Assembly: GCF_015712165.1 (NCBI RefSeq)
Contig: NZ_JADPZX010000001.1
Location: 5,530,001 to 5,594,000 of the forward strand
Source: Streptomyces spinoverrucosus
Lineage (GTDB): Bacteria; Actinomycetota; Actinomycetes; Streptomycetales; Streptomycetaceae
Reading direction: 5' to 3'
DNA: 64,000 bases
Shown here: positions 51,463-59,818 of the stretch, in pieces
How positions within the stretch are numbered: the first letter of the stretch is position 1
Layout: each line of letters starts with the position of its first letter
Position numbers and translations under genes: made by a program
Notes under the pieces: model-generated
Told to the model about the DNA's origin: nothing
Seen by the model: only the letters and a program-made list of their open reading frames with translations
Databases searched by the model: none

Positions 51463-52860
51463 TCAGGACTGCTTGGTGAGCCGGGGTGCGGGCATTGCCG
51501 TCCGGCCGGTCGAGCGGAGAAGCGCGTCCAGGCACAATTCCGGGTCGACGGTCAGGTGCGAGGTTTCCTCGGCGACGCGGGCGGCGTCGCCGTCGGAGAC
51601 GTACGGGGTGCGGATGCGGGTGTAGCCGGGGCGGCCCTGCATCGCCATCACCGCGACGCCGACGTAGGCGGGGTCTTGCAAGGTGACCGGGCTGGCGTCG
51701 GGCCAGTTGCGGATGTCCTCGCCCAGCGCGGCCACTGCTGCCTCCACCGTCTTCTGCGCGAAGGACAGCCCGATGGGGCACACGTCGCGGATGAAGGTGG
51801 GGATGGCATCGCCGGTGGTCTTCTGGCTGATCAGGATCACAAGGATGCCGACACTGCGGCCCTTCTTGACCAGGTCCTCCACCAGCCGGGCGTTCTCCGC
51901 CGTCAACGCGGCCAGCCGTTTCGTGGCCGGGTCGCTGCCCTTGTAATCGCGGAAGTACGTGTGCGCCTCATCGATGATCAGGACCGTGAGCGGCCATTTC
52001 GGAGAGGGGCCGACGTGCCACATGTTCTTCACGCCCAGCACGTCCCGGATCGTCGCCGAGCGTCGCTTGCGCAGCTCCACCAGCCGTTTGAACAGCGCGT
52101 TCGCCTCATCGAGGTCGTCCCCGCAGAACGCGAACATCCGCTTGACCAGGTCGGCGTAATCACCTTCCAAGGCCCGCGACACCTTCCCGTCCGCAGCCGC
52201 GATCTGCACGGCGGCCGACGGCGCGAAGTCGCAGACAAACTTGTTGACCCCCGAGGTCTTGCCCGCACCAGGGACGCCGGCCATGGTCACCCCGGGCACG
52301 TTGGCCAGGGACACGCACACCTTCGCGGCGTACTCGTCCATGCCCAGCTCCCAGCGCGTCAGGTCCGCGGGTGGGCGACCGGTGGGCCGGTGGCGGGTGG
52401 GCGTAGTCAGCGGGTCGGAGCGCACGCCCCGAATCACCACCTTGCCGGGGCCGTCCGGCAGCACGGACACTCGCGTGCACCGCCAGGCGTCCGCCAGGAA
52501 CCGGGCCGACTTCTGGTACTCCTCCAGCCCGACCTGCGGCAGCGTGCGCGCCCGGACGATCACCCCGAACTGGTCGGGCTTGACCTTGATCTTCGGAGTC
52601 AACACCCGGGGAGCGGGGGTGGCTCCGTCCTTCTGGGCGGTGATCTGTGCGAGCAGGCCCGGGGTCTTGTCGATGACCGTCAGACCGGCCATCCGCGCGA
52701 GGCGTACCCAGCCCCAGCGCACCCGGACGGCCTGCCGCATGCTGGCCCGCATGCCCTTGTCGGCCCGGACGTAGCGCACCACCGTCACCAGCAGCCACAC
52801 ACCGACCAGCGCCGTAGCGATCGGCAGCGCGTACGACGCGTATTCCGTGACGGCTTCCAT
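51463..52860 (-). CDS. TraSA/TraB-like FtsK-family DNA translocase
   Basis: 465 aa. One or two N-terminal membrane segments (YALPIATALVGVWLLVTVV) anchor an FtsK/SpoIIIE ATPase: Walker A in TMAGVPGAGKTSGVNKFV, Walker B in PLTVLIIDEAHTYF, and sensor region VILISQKTTGDAIPTFIRD. In Streptomyces a single such protein moves double-stranded DNA between mycelia without relaxase or type IV machinery. ATG 52860 is one base after the stop of the 62-aa gene. Absent from element 2. Confidence 0.92.
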   Translation of the reverse strand: MEAVTEYASYALPIATALVGVWLLVTVVRYVRADKGMRASMRQAVRVRWGWVRLARMAGLTVIDKTPGLLAQITAQKDGATPAPRVLTPKIKVKPDQFGVIVRARTLPQVGLEEYQKSARFLADAWRCTRVSVLPDGPGKVVIRGVRSDPLTTPTRHRPTGRPPADLTRWELGMDEYAAKVCVSLANVPGVTMAGVPGAGKTSGVNKFVCDFAPSAAVQIAAADGKVSRALEGDYADLVKRMFAFCGDDLDEANALFKRLVELRKRRSATIRDVLGVKNMWHVGPSPKWPLTVLIIDEAHTYFRDYKGSDPATKRLAALTAENARLVEDLVKKGRSVGILVILISQKTTGDAIPTFIRDVCPIGLSFAQKTVEAAVAALGEDIRNWPDASPVTLQDPAYVGVAVMAMQGRPGYTRIRTPYVSDGDAARVAEETSHLTVDPELCLDALLRSTGRTAMPAPRLTKQS

Positions 52861-52861
52861 G

Positions 52862-53050
52862 TCAGGCCCCCTCTTCGCGTATCAGGTGCAGCATGTCGCC
52901 CAGGTCGAGGCGGGCCGCGCGCTCCGGGCTCAGGCCGAGCAGAGCAAGTACCGCCGTCGAGACGGCGAACGTGCCCTTGTCCTCGGTTCCCGGCAGGGGC
53001 CGGAGGGGGTACAACTCCCGCTCCGGTGTGGGGTTTTCGAAGCGGATCAC
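52862..53050 (-). CDS. Small transfer-operon protein of unknown function
   Basis: 62 aa, no membrane segment. Motifs FENPTPERELYPLRPLPGTE and LLGLSPERAARLDLGDMLHLIREEG. GTG 53050 overlaps the SCO3933-like stop (GTGA). Small proteins at this place occur in many Streptomyces AICEs; I know no function. Confidence 0.72.
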   Translation of the reverse strand: MIRFENPTPERELYPLRPLPGTEDKGTFAVSTAVLALLGLSPERAARLDLGDMLHLIREEGA

Positions 53051-53400
53051 TGGGCAGCCTCCACCGTCACCAGGTCCAGGCGGGCGGCCCGGTAGGCGAC
53101 GCCGTCGGAGAGCTGACCGTTGAAGATCCGCGCCCACGGGGTCGCGAACAACTCGACCGGCCGCACCATCGCCCCCGGCTTGAGCCCGGCTGCGAGGCCG
53201 GTCTCCGGGACCGTGATCTTCAGGACTTCGGCCCGGCCGTCCTCCATCAGCATCACGGTCACCGTGTACAGCGATGCCCCGGTCTCCCGGTCGCTGGCGA
53301 CTTCCCCGGTCTGCTGGTCCTTGATCTTCAGCACCGGCTCGGTGCCCGCGATGCACACCGCCGACGGCAGCAGAGCAACACGGATTCGAGTCATGGCCAT
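53047..53400 (-). CDS. SCO3933-family regulatory protein
   Basis: 117 aa. Recognised by TRIRVALLPSAVCIAGTEP, LKIKDQQTGEVASDRETG and SDGVAYRAARLDLVT. Members are a fixed part of pSAM2-like elements, encoded just before the transfer gene and annotated as regulatory. ATG 53400 has AAGGGG upstream; ATG 53394 is an alternative. First gene of the leftward operon, facing the KorSA-like gene. Confidence 0.82.
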   Translation of the reverse strand: MAMTRIRVALLPSAVCIAGTEPVLKIKDQQTGEVASDRETGASLYTVTVMLMEDGRAEVLKITVPETGLAAGLKPGAMVRPVELFATPWARIFNGQLSDGVAYRAARLDLVTVEAAQ

Positions 53401-53486
53401 GCCATCACGCCCCTTGTTCGGTGGAGTCGCTTGATCGACTCGCCATGACCATAGCGGCACACTCGCTACGCCCGCAACACTCGATT

Positions 53487-53506
53487 CGTATCGATACACC
53501 GATACG
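53487..53506. promoter_or_regulatory. Putative KorSA-type operator
   Basis: CGTATCG-ATACAC-CGATACG: two inverted heptamers, the left forming part of the palindrome GTATCGATAC. It lies in the divergent gap between the transfer operon (start 53400) and the GntR regulator (start 53566), as expected for repression of both. Confidence 0.7.
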
Positions 53507-53565
53507 GCTGAAACGCCGAGGACGCCCGGGTGTGCCGCGAGTGCCGACGCCGCTACCCTCGTGCC

Positions 53566-54459
53566 ATGAAGCTGCCCCTGGGAGAGGACCCCCGGCCGCC
53601 GTACGTCCAGGCCGCCGACGTCCTGCGCACCGCCATCCACGACGGCGAGCTGCGCCCAGGCGAACGGCTCCCCGCCGCGCGCGAGCTGCAACGACGCTTC
53701 GGCATCGCCAGCTCCACCGTCCAAAACGCCCTGCGGCTCCTCAAGGAGGAGGGGCTGATCTACTCCGTCCTGGGGCGGGGTAGCTACGTCCGCGCGCCGA
53801 AGCCGATCGTGACCACCGAAACGGAGGTCGTCACGGCAGAGGAAGACGAGGTTGATCCCGGCGAGTCCGATCCCGAGTACACCGGTCTCGCTACGCTCCG
53901 ACGTGGTTGGCAGACCGCCGACAGCCCCCCTGACGATCCCCGCCCCCCGTACGTGCGGACCGCGGACGAACTCCGCAAGCAGATCAAGGACGGCCGGCTC
54001 GCACCGGGTGCCAAGCTCCCGTCCGCCCGGGATCTGCAAGCCCAGTACGGCATCGCCAACTCCACGGCGCAGAACGCCCTGCGCGTCCTCAAGGAGGAAG
54101 GGCTGGTCTACTCCGTGCAGGGCCGAGGCGTATTCGTCCGCCAGCTCAGCCCGCGCGATCAGTTCCTCAAGCGCTACAACGAGGGACTGGAGGAGATGGT
54201 GGCCCAGCGCCGGGCGGACGAGGAAGCGGTACGACTCAGCGGCAAGACCGATGACGAGGTAGCCGCCGAACTCGCCGCCGCCGAGGAACGGTTCACCAAG
54301 GCCAGCACCGAGTTCGAAGCCGCTACCGCCCACCGTGACGCCATGCGCGCCGTCATGGAGCAACGCAAGCGCCTCAGCGGCAACTACACGCCCGAGGAGA
54401 CCGCAGCCAGCGCTCAGCGCCTGCGCGACCGACTGGACGAAGGCAGACGCCGACGCTGA
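53566..54459 (+). CDS. KorSA-like GntR regulator with two winged helix domains
   Basis: 297 aa with a duplicated GntR HTH: residues about 11-75 (LRPGERLPAARELQRRFGIASS, LLKEEGLIYSVLGRGSYV) and about 130-200 (LAPGAKLPSARDLQAQYGIANS, VLKEEGLVYSVQGRGVFV). A C-terminal coiled-coil-prone helix follows. KorSA in pSAM2 represses the activator and transfer functions. The doubled DNA-binding domain suggests binding of paired sites or self-dimerisation in cis. ATG 53566. Confidence 0.88.
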   Translation: MKLPLGEDPRPPYVQAADVLRTAIHDGELRPGERLPAARELQRRFGIASSTVQNALRLLKEEGLIYSVLGRGSYVRAPKPIVTTETEVVTAEEDEVDPGESDPEYTGLATLRRGWQTADSPPDDPRPPYVRTADELRKQIKDGRLAPGAKLPSARDLQAQYGIANSTAQNALRVLKEEGLVYSVQGRGVFVRQLSPRDQFLKRYNEGLEEMVAQRRADEEAVRLSGKTDDEVAAELAAAEERFTKASTEFEAATAHRDAMRAVMEQRKRLSGNYTPEETAASAQRLRDRLDEGRRRR

Positions 54460-54569
54460 ACCACCCGCACCCGGCGGAACAGCGGGGCGCGCAGCTCGGG
54501 GCGCAGCTCGGGTGTCGGGTCTCAGGTGACGCTTGACAGGTTGGCGTCGGGTGATGCTTGACGTCTGTC

Positions 54570-54782
54570 CTAGACGATCTTTCGTCTGTTGTACTCCCCG
54601 GACTTGCGGACGACCACCCCCTTGGCGGTGGTGCGGGGAACGGTGGTGATCAGGTCGTCCCCGTGGAAGACGCGGATGACGCTGTCGTCCAGGTGGGCGG
54701 TGACGACCTGGTGGGCATAGGCCCGACCGATCTGGATGCGCCGATCAGACGCGCACAGCCAAGCCGAGGCAAGCGGTGTCAA
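54570..54782 (-). pseudogene. IS481-type transposase C-terminal remnant
   Basis: About 70 codons matching only the tail of IS481-family transposases: RRIQIGRAYAHQVVTAHLDD, VFHGDDLITTVPRT and a basic end. The catalytic DDE core is gone. Direct repeats GTGACGCTTGACAGG/GTGATGCTTGACGTC (about 54525-54563) flank one side, and a related GTCAAGCATCAGGTG lies on the other. It is a decayed insertion in the element's non-coding region. Confidence 0.65.
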
Positions 54783-55128
54783 GCATCAGGTGAAGCCGCA
54801 GTGTCAACCATCAACCGAGACAGGACAGGGCGCAGCTCGGGGGAGCTGTTCAGAGTTTCTTTACTTGATCAAGGCGGTCCGCTGGCGCGGCCCGCGCGCG
54901 CCCGGCCCCTCGGGGCCGCCGCCCGCTCCTGTCTCCGCCCCGCTCGCCGACGACCCCGCCGGTCCGGGCGCGCAACAGCCAGCACAGCGAACCACTTCCG
55001 GGGCTCTGCCCCAGACCCCGGCCCTCTCTCTGAGGGGGTAGAAGGCGAGTGGACGGGTGCGGCTTCGTCGTGGTGTGGGGTTGCGGTCGCGGAAGGGGGC
55101 CCCTCGCCGCCCGGTTACCGGAGGCGTA

Positions 55129-55205
55129 CCAGGAACCCCCGGGTGCCGCCAAGGCCGAGCGCACGCGTCACGAAGTGAGCCTTGGCGGCCCCCGGGGAAC
55201 CCTGG
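55129..55205. repeat. Long imperfect inverted repeat (26-bp arms)
   Basis: Arms at 55129-55154 and 55180-55205 match at 22 of 26 positions (shared ends CCAGG and GCCGCCAAGG), with a 25-nt loop. It lies in the 912-bp non-coding part between korSA-like and XRE genes, the area where a cis transfer locus or single-strand origin would be expected. Function is inferred only from structure. Confidence 0.6.
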
Positions 55206-55371
55206 TCCGGCGAAGCTGCCCGACCGACGAGGGACCCCCTCCCGCTCAGGCCCGATCCTGCCGGAGCCCGGCCCGCCACGTGGTGAGGCACCCCTGCGGG
55301 CGGGTGTCTGCCGGATCGCCCCCAGGTGATGTGCCGGCCGGGCGTACCGTGGAGTGGGAGGTGGTGAGTTG

Positions 55372-56619
55372 ATGACTACGGAGCTGGCCGACAACGTCCG
55401 CAAGTACCGGCGTCGCGCGGGGATGAGCCAGGAGGAACTGGCCCACGCCGCAGGCGTATCACCGGGCACGGTACGCAAGGCCGAGCAGGGCGGCACTCTC
55501 CGCATGGAGACCCTGCACACGCTCGCCCGAGCGCTGGGGGTGACCACCGCCGCCTTGATGGCGTCCGATGCCCCGGAGCCTGTCGGGCGGACCGAGGAGC
55601 CGAACCGCGTCAACCTGATCCAGCTCCGCGCCGCCCTCACCCCAGCCGTCGGGCTCGTGGACCAGGACGCCGAAGCCGTGGCCGAGGAACCGAACCTGCG
55701 CACCTTCCGACGGACGCTGCAAGACGCACGGGTGCTGTACTTCTCCGACAGCTACAAGAGCGTCGCGGCCCAACTGCCAGTCCTGCTGCGTGATGCCGCA
55801 CAAGCCGTCGCCTACTACGACAGCGGGGACGAGCACCGGCAGGCCCTGCTGGCCCGCGCCGAAGCGCTGCGTCTGGCCGGCACCTACCTCACCCAGGTCC
55901 GGCAGTACGACATCGCGTACGCCGCTGTACGTGGCGCCATCAAGGACGCCCGTCAGGCCGGAGACATGCTCGCGGCGGGCTCAGGTGTCGGCTGCATGTG
56001 CTGGCTGCTGGTGCGCCAGGGAAGGCTGGACGAGGCGGAACAGGTCGCCGCCCAGAGCATGGACGCGGTAGAGCCGAAGATCACCGGGGCCGAGCCGGAC
56101 CACTACGCGGTGTGGGGCGGCCTGGCGATGGAGGCCGCCGCCGCAGCCGCGAGGAACAACCGTCCCGACGAGGCGAAGGCGTACCGTCAAGCCGCCCGGG
56201 TCGCGGCAACCGCCATCGGGACGGCACATCGCAACGTCTCCCGGCACTGGTCCGTCTTCGGGCCGGTCACCGCCGCGGTCAAGGCACTCGAAGACTCCAT
56301 GGTCATTGGCGACGCCCGCGCGGTGGTGCGCAAGGCAGGCGAGCAGGAGGAGTTGTCACCCAAGGCGTGGAAGCGCCTGGGCAGGCCCAGCACCAACGAC
56401 GGGAACCGCTTCACCCTCGATGTGGCGCGCGCCCACACCCGGACCGGCGACCTGTCCGCCGCCATGGACGAGCTGACCCGTGCCAGGGAAGCCGCCCCGC
56501 AATGGCTGCGGCACCAGAACGGGGCCGCCGAGACCATGCAGGAGATCCTGGGCAAGCGGAAGCGCACCCTAACGACGGAGATGCGCGAAATGGCCGACTA
56601 CCTGGGCGTTATCGGGTAG
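55372..56619 (+). CDS. XRE-family regulator with TPR-like C-terminal domain
   Basis: 415 aa. N-terminal XRE HTH (LADNVRKYRRRAGMSQEELA, AGVSPGTVRKAEQGG) followed by about 300 residues of helical tetratricopeptide-like repeats (RAEALRLAGTYLTQVRQYDIA, LLVRQGRLDEAEQVAAQSMD). Such proteins are common in Streptomyces and in AICEs, some responding to peptides. ATG 55372 has GGGAGGTGG upstream. It may be the activator of excision/transfer analogous to Pra; that is a guess. Confidence 0.85.
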   Translation: MTTELADNVRKYRRRAGMSQEELAHAAGVSPGTVRKAEQGGTLRMETLHTLARALGVTTAALMASDAPEPVGRTEEPNRVNLIQLRAALTPAVGLVDQDAEAVAEEPNLRTFRRTLQDARVLYFSDSYKSVAAQLPVLLRDAAQAVAYYDSGDEHRQALLARAEALRLAGTYLTQVRQYDIAYAAVRGAIKDARQAGDMLAAGSGVGCMCWLLVRQGRLDEAEQVAAQSMDAVEPKITGAEPDHYAVWGGLAMEAAAAAARNNRPDEAKAYRQAARVAATAIGTAHRNVSRHWSVFGPVTAAVKALEDSMVIGDARAVVRKAGEQEELSPKAWKRLGRPSTNDGNRFTLDVARAHTRTGDLSAAMDELTRAREAAPQWLRHQNGAAETMQEILGKRKRTLTTEMREMADYLGVIG

Positions 56620-56746
56620 CTGCCACGCAGCGTGGCAGTTCGTGAACCAAGAGTCGTGAACTGCCATGGCTCTCAACTGGGGTGACAGTCAGTCAGTGCC
56701 TACGGTCAGTGTGTCCACGATCCGTGACCCAGGCCGGGGGTGCCCA

Positions 56747-57121
56747 GTGAGCCAGCCCAGGAGCGATGCCGAACGCATGCGTCGCAGAGCGTTGTACGAC
56801 GCCGCGTCGGGTGGGGGAGGTCCCCGCTTACTGCCGTGGACCAGCCCGGAGGGCAAGCCCTGCTACCTGAGCACCGATGGCCGGGGCTACCTCTCCACCC
56901 TCGCCGACAGCATCGAGACGGTGCAGCTTGGCATGGGCCAGGAGCTGCTGGAGTACGCCCGAGAAGCCACGGCTCCCGGAGCGCCAACTTCGTCGGCCAC
57001 GGAATACCGTTGGCTGGCCTGCCGGTTGACCGAGGCCCTGGCGGACGTGCTCCGAGTAGCCGACTCGCGCGGGCAGCGCCTCCCGGACTCGGAAGAGGAA
57101 GAGGTGGACGAGGGTGCCTGA
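56747..57121 (+). CDS. Element-borne protein of unknown function
   Basis: 124 aa, acidic end (DSEEEEVDEG), core LYDAASGGGGPRLLPWTSPE and CYLSTDGRGYLSTLADSIE. GTG 56747 with GGGGG before it is preferred over the upstream in-frame ATG 56666. Overlaps the next gene by 8 bases. I recognise it as a frequent companion of XRE/DUF7848 genes but know no function. Confidence 0.65.
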   Translation: MSQPRSDAERMRRRALYDAASGGGGPRLLPWTSPEGKPCYLSTDGRGYLSTLADSIETVQLGMGQELLEYAREATAPGAPTSSATEYRWLACRLTEALADVLRVADSRGQRLPDSEEEEVDEGA

Positions 57122-57404
57122 CTCTGCGGACACCGACGCACCGGTCCGCGACTCCGCACGGGGGCGCTACCGATTCCGCGAGTACCACGTGACCACCGTC
57201 CCCGACCCCCTGGCTCTGCCGGCCTTCACGGCGGTCTGCGTCACCGCCGGCGAGGAAAGCAACTGCGGTGCCACATCCGGCACCCTGGACACCCCGGACG
57301 AGCTGACGTGCTGGATCGCCCGACACTGCGCCCAGACCGGCCACCAGCACTACGAGCAGACCGTCCGAGCCATACTCCGTGCCGAGCCCGGAGCGTGGCA
57401 GTAA
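57114..57404 (+). CDS. DUF7848-like small protein
   Basis: 96 aa: YRFREYHVTTVPD, then a sparse Cys pair (VCVTAGEESNCGA), LTCWIARHCAQTGHQHYEQT. The W-x2-RHC-x2-(T/N)xH pattern recurs in the element 2 gene at 61011 (WVLRHCGQNPSHHTY), so both elements carry this family. Possibly metal binding. Last gene before the right arm repeats and core B. Confidence 0.65.
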   Translation: MPDSADTDAPVRDSARGRYRFREYHVTTVPDPLALPAFTAVCVTAGEESNCGATSGTLDTPDELTCWIARHCAQTGHQHYEQTVRAILRAEPGAWQ

Positions 57405-57460
57405 AGTCCCCCTGCGCCAACACCGCGCCAGCGGCAGCGCCACCCTGCGCCCCGCGCTCC

Positions 57461-57482
57461 TGACGGCAGTAGCGACGGCAAC
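57461..57482. repeat. Arm-type integrase repeats, right side of element 1
   Basis: TGACGGCAGTAG (57461) and a second copy GACGGCAAC (57474), followed by CGCACAACCACGGACACC at 57499, all also present upstream of core C. Inferred P-arm sites. Confidence 0.7.
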
Positions 57483-57572
57483 ACCCACAGATTCCCCCGC
57501 ACAACCACGGACACCAGCGGAACCCAAAACCGCCGCTGATCTGCGAATACGCAGATAGAGAGGGGCCGTGTA

Positions 57573-57596
57573 GCACACGTACTATGTGCTGGCGGG
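57573..57596 (+). other. Attachment core B
   Basis: Identical to core A over 24 bases. Preceded by CGTGTAG, so a TAG stop sits directly before the HTYY codons. Reading frame into the tip is the same as in RHS. It serves as attR of element 1 and attL of element 2 (inferred). Confidence 0.8.
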
Positions 57597-58032
57597 GGCC
57601 ACTCCGGTCCTGGTTCACAACTGCAATACGTCTTATCAGCTGTCGCTCGATACGCGAGCCGCAGTCGGTAGTGGAAATGCGCAGGCATACCAGATTGCAC
57701 ACACCGGAGCGACCGAATACCGTGCCGTCGGTGGCGGAGAGAGAGTCTGGGCTGACGGTTTCGACAGAAACACTGGAGAACTTCTCGATGCCAAGTTCAT
57801 TGAGAAGCCTGGACGTAGTCCGTTCATTCCAGGATCAGGCATTCCCGACTTCATTCGGAACAAGATTGCGGCTAAGACCGATGACGAGTTCAGAAGATAT
57901 TCTGCCGTGATCAATGATCCTTCCAATCCTCTGACGGGGCTACGCGTGATCACCAACCATCCCGGTGCGGTGCCATACTTCCAAGGGTTGATGCAGCAGC
58001 ATGGCATCCCAGGCTCAGTGGTTGTGAGATAG
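57574..58032 (+). CDS. Orphan RHS tip 2: restriction-endonuclease-fold toxin module
   Basis: 152 codons open from HTYYVLAGATPVLVHNC to the stop, with no own RHS shell; TAG lies immediately upstream. A GTG at 57586 could start a short form without signal. The tip (about 135 aa) has AYQIAHTGATEYRAV, VWADGFDRNTGELLDAKFIEK and LRVITNHPGAVPYFQGLM, which I recognise as the Tox-REase-2 type, with E...D...DAK as the PD-(D/E)XK signature. GC is lower than in the shell. Becomes part of RHS in frame if element 1 excises (inferred). Confidence 0.78.
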   Translation, partial: HTYYVLAGATPVLVHNCNTSYQLSLDTRAAVGSGNAQAYQIAHTGATEYRAVGGGERVWADGFDRNTGELLDAKFIEKPGRSPFIPGSGIPDFIRNKIAAKTDDEFRRYSAVINDPSNPLTGLRVITNHPGAVPYFQGLMQQHGIPGSVVVR

Positions 58033-58042
58033 GAGCAGGTCA

Positions 58043-58411
58043 GTGACGTACCTCGCCGTCTTTGAGAGCGACACATGGCGTCTGGAGCGAGAGGTTCTGG
58101 CGCGGGCGCTTGCTAGCGACTGGCCGCAAGTCCAGCTGAAACTGGCTTCCCCTGGATCCCCAGGTTCCGAGGTTCGCGATGTGGAATGGAGCTACCAAGC
58201 GGAATTGGGTGAGCTTGAGGGATACGCGCACTCGGACGGGCAGGGGATCTACCTGGAAGGGCCCATCGAACTCGTGGCTGACTTTGTCGTCTGGTATCGG
58301 GGGCTGGTGCCGCCCGAGGAGCAAGTCATCTTCTGTGATGACTCCTACAGCTTCGATGGCGTAGTCTCGACGAACGCGGTAAGAGAAGACATCATCGCCA
58401 TCACCGAGTGA
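58043..58411 (+). CDS. Candidate immunity protein for tip 2 (Imm2)
   Basis: 122 aa, acidic, cytosolic: MTYLAVFESDTWRLE, GIYLEGPIELVADFVVWYRG, VIFCDDSYSFDGVV. GTG 58043 lies 10 bases after the tip 2 stop with AGGAGC before it. Position gives the role; the family is not identified. It remains intact although the tip is silent, as expected if sister cells still fire it. Confidence 0.68.
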   Translation: MTYLAVFESDTWRLEREVLARALASDWPQVQLKLASPGSPGSEVRDVEWSYQAELGELEGYAHSDGQGIYLEGPIELVADFVVWYRGLVPPEEQVIFCDDSYSFDGVVSTNAVREDIIAITE

Positions 58412-58444
58412 GTGACCCCGTTCGAGAATTGCACTGCAAAGGAG

Positions 58445-58479
58445 GGGAGGCCCTGCCGGAGTTTCCGGCAGGGCCTCCC
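58445..58479. terminator. Perfect 15-bp hairpin between Imm2 and integrase 2
   Basis: GGGAGGCCCTGCCGG, loop AGTTT, then CCGGCAGGGCCTCCC. Same place and similar sequence as the hairpin at 47561. Confidence 0.8.
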
Positions 58480-58486
58480 TGGCGTT

Positions 58487-58509
58487 TGACGGCAGTAGAT
58501 GACGGCAAC
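58487..58509. repeat. Arm-type integrase repeats, left side of element 2
   Basis: TGACGGCAGTAG (58487) and TGACGGCAAC (58500), directly after the integrase 2 stop, matching the pair at 47601. Confidence 0.72.
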
Positions 58510-58510
58510 G

Positions 58511-59818
58511 TCAGCGGACGAGGGCGGCGCAGGGTGGCGGTTCGTCGCCCTTACTCTCGACTGCCTCGATGATCGCCGGGGTGTTGAGTGCGGTGCTGAG
58601 GGTGTCGATGGCGTCTCGCTGGATGCGGAGCCTTACGTGGGCGTAGACGGTGGCGGTGACGCCGATGTGGGCATGGCCGAGGAGTTCCTTGATCACGACG
58701 AGTTCGACGCCCTGCTCCAGGAGCAAGGTCGCGGTGGAATGCCTGAGATCGTGGAAGCGGATGCGGCGGCAGCCAGCCTTGCGAAGGAGCGTGGTGAAGG
58801 TGCGGGTGAGGTTGGTCGGGTCGATCGCTCTGCCCTGGGCAGTGGCGAACACATGTCCGTTGTGCTGCCACGTGGTTCCTGCGGCCTCACGTTCGCGCTG
58901 CTGCTGTTCTTGGTGGAGTTTCAGCGAGTGGAGGCAGCGGGTGGGGAGGGCGACGCGGCGCTCGGAGGCGCGCGTTTTGGTGGGCAGCGTGGTGAGTGTG
59001 CCTGTGCTGGTGCGCTGGAGGGTTCGGCGGATTGCGGCGGTACCGGCGTCGAGGTCGAGGTCTTCCCAGTGGAGGCCGAGTAGTTCGCCCTTGCGGAGTC
59101 CGGTGTGAAGGGCGAGTTCGAACAGTGCGTGCAAACGGTGACCTTGCGCGGCGGTGAGGAGCTGGCGGGCTTCGTCGGCGGTGAGTGGTTCGAAGCGTCG
59201 GGGCCGTGGGGTGCCGGTGCGGACGTTGCGGGCGACGTTGCGCGGGATCTCCTCCTCGCGGACGGCGTGCTCCAGGGCGGACTTGAGCACGGAGTGTATG
59301 TAGGTGAGCGTCAGCGGGGAGAGCAGCTTGTGGCAGCACTGGCCGACGGCGCAGCAGCGGGGCTGGTCGCGCCGGGCGTCGAGGCGACGGGTGCAGCACT
59401 GGCAGGTGGTGCGGAGCTGGTTGAGCCAGGTGCGGACGTCTTTGGCGGTGAGCTTGCTGAGCTTCTTCTTGCCGAGGCCGGGGATGAGGTAGCGGTTGAC
59501 GCAGGTGGTGTAGCGGGTGTGGGTGTTTTCGCGGAGGTGGTGGACGGCGACGTTCTCCAGCCAGTACGTCAGGTAGGCGGCCACGCTGCCTTGCGCGGAG
59601 GGGACGGGGAGGCCGCGGTTGCTGGCGGCGATCTTCTCGGTGAGTTTGGCCAGGGCTTCTTTGCGGGTGGTGCCGTAGACGCGGATGCGCTTGCGGGTGT
59701 TGCTGGGGGCGAGGACGTATCCGGCGGCTTCCCAGCGGCCGTCCTTGCGCTGGTAGACGGTGCCGTCGCCGTTGGCGCGGGTGCGGCGGGAGGCGGGGTT
59801 GTCTCGGGGCCTGGTCAT
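58511..59818 (-). CDS. Tyrosine site-specific integrase of element 2
   Basis: 435 aa, clearly homologous throughout to integrase 1 (shared GDGTVYQRKDGRWEAAGYVLAP, Cys-rich insert CQCCTRRLD...CCAVGQCC, RTGLRKG-type LHTGLRKGELLGLHW, FHDLRHSTATLLLEQG, GHAHIGVTATVYAHV). All catalytic positions (R, HxxR, H, Y) are present. ATG 59818 overlaps the xis2 stop. The open frame continues upstream but the xis gene occupies that DNA. Differences are spread along the protein, so it is a diverged sister rather than a recent duplicate. Confidence 0.92.
   Translation of the reverse strand: MTRPRDNPASRRTRANGDGTVYQRKDGRWEAAGYVLAPSNTRKRIRVYGTTRKEALAKLTEKIAASNRGLPVPSAQGSVAAYLTYWLENVAVHHLRENTHTRYTTCVNRYLIPGLGKKKLSKLTAKDVRTWLNQLRTTCQCCTRRLDARRDQPRCCAVGQCCHKLLSPLTLTYIHSVLKSALEHAVREEEIPRNVARNVRTGTPRPRRFEPLTADEARQLLTAAQGHRLHALFELALHTGLRKGELLGLHWEDLDLDAGTAAIRRTLQRTSTGTLTTLPTKTRASERRVALPTRCLHSLKLHQEQQQREREAAGTTWQHNGHVFATAQGRAIDPTNLTRTFTTLLRKAGCRRIRFHDLRHSTATLLLEQGVELVVIKELLGHAHIGVTATVYAHVRLRIQRDAIDTLSTALNTPAIIEAVESKGDEPPPCAALVR

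Larger units (their letters stand above)
46548..57596. mobile_element. Integrative element 1 (pSAM2/AICE type) carrying an RHS toxin tip
   Basis: An 11.0-kb unit bounded by direct 24-bp cores. From left: toxin tip and immunity gene, terminator, arm repeats, then leftward int, xis, rep, DUF2637, tra, a 62-aa protein and an SCO3933-like protein. A KorSA-like regulator follows, then an IS481 remnant, a hairpin region, an XRE regulator, two small genes, further arm repeats and core B. All replication, transfer and integration modules of an actinomycete integrative and conjugative element are open and intact. It uses an RHS gene instead of the usual tRNA gene as attachment site. Confidence 0.85.

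Noticed and set aside
46540..57600. tRNA gene as attachment site of element 1
   Set aside because: No tRNA-like cloverleaf or CCA end near any of the three cores; the repeated core lies in protein-coding sequence.
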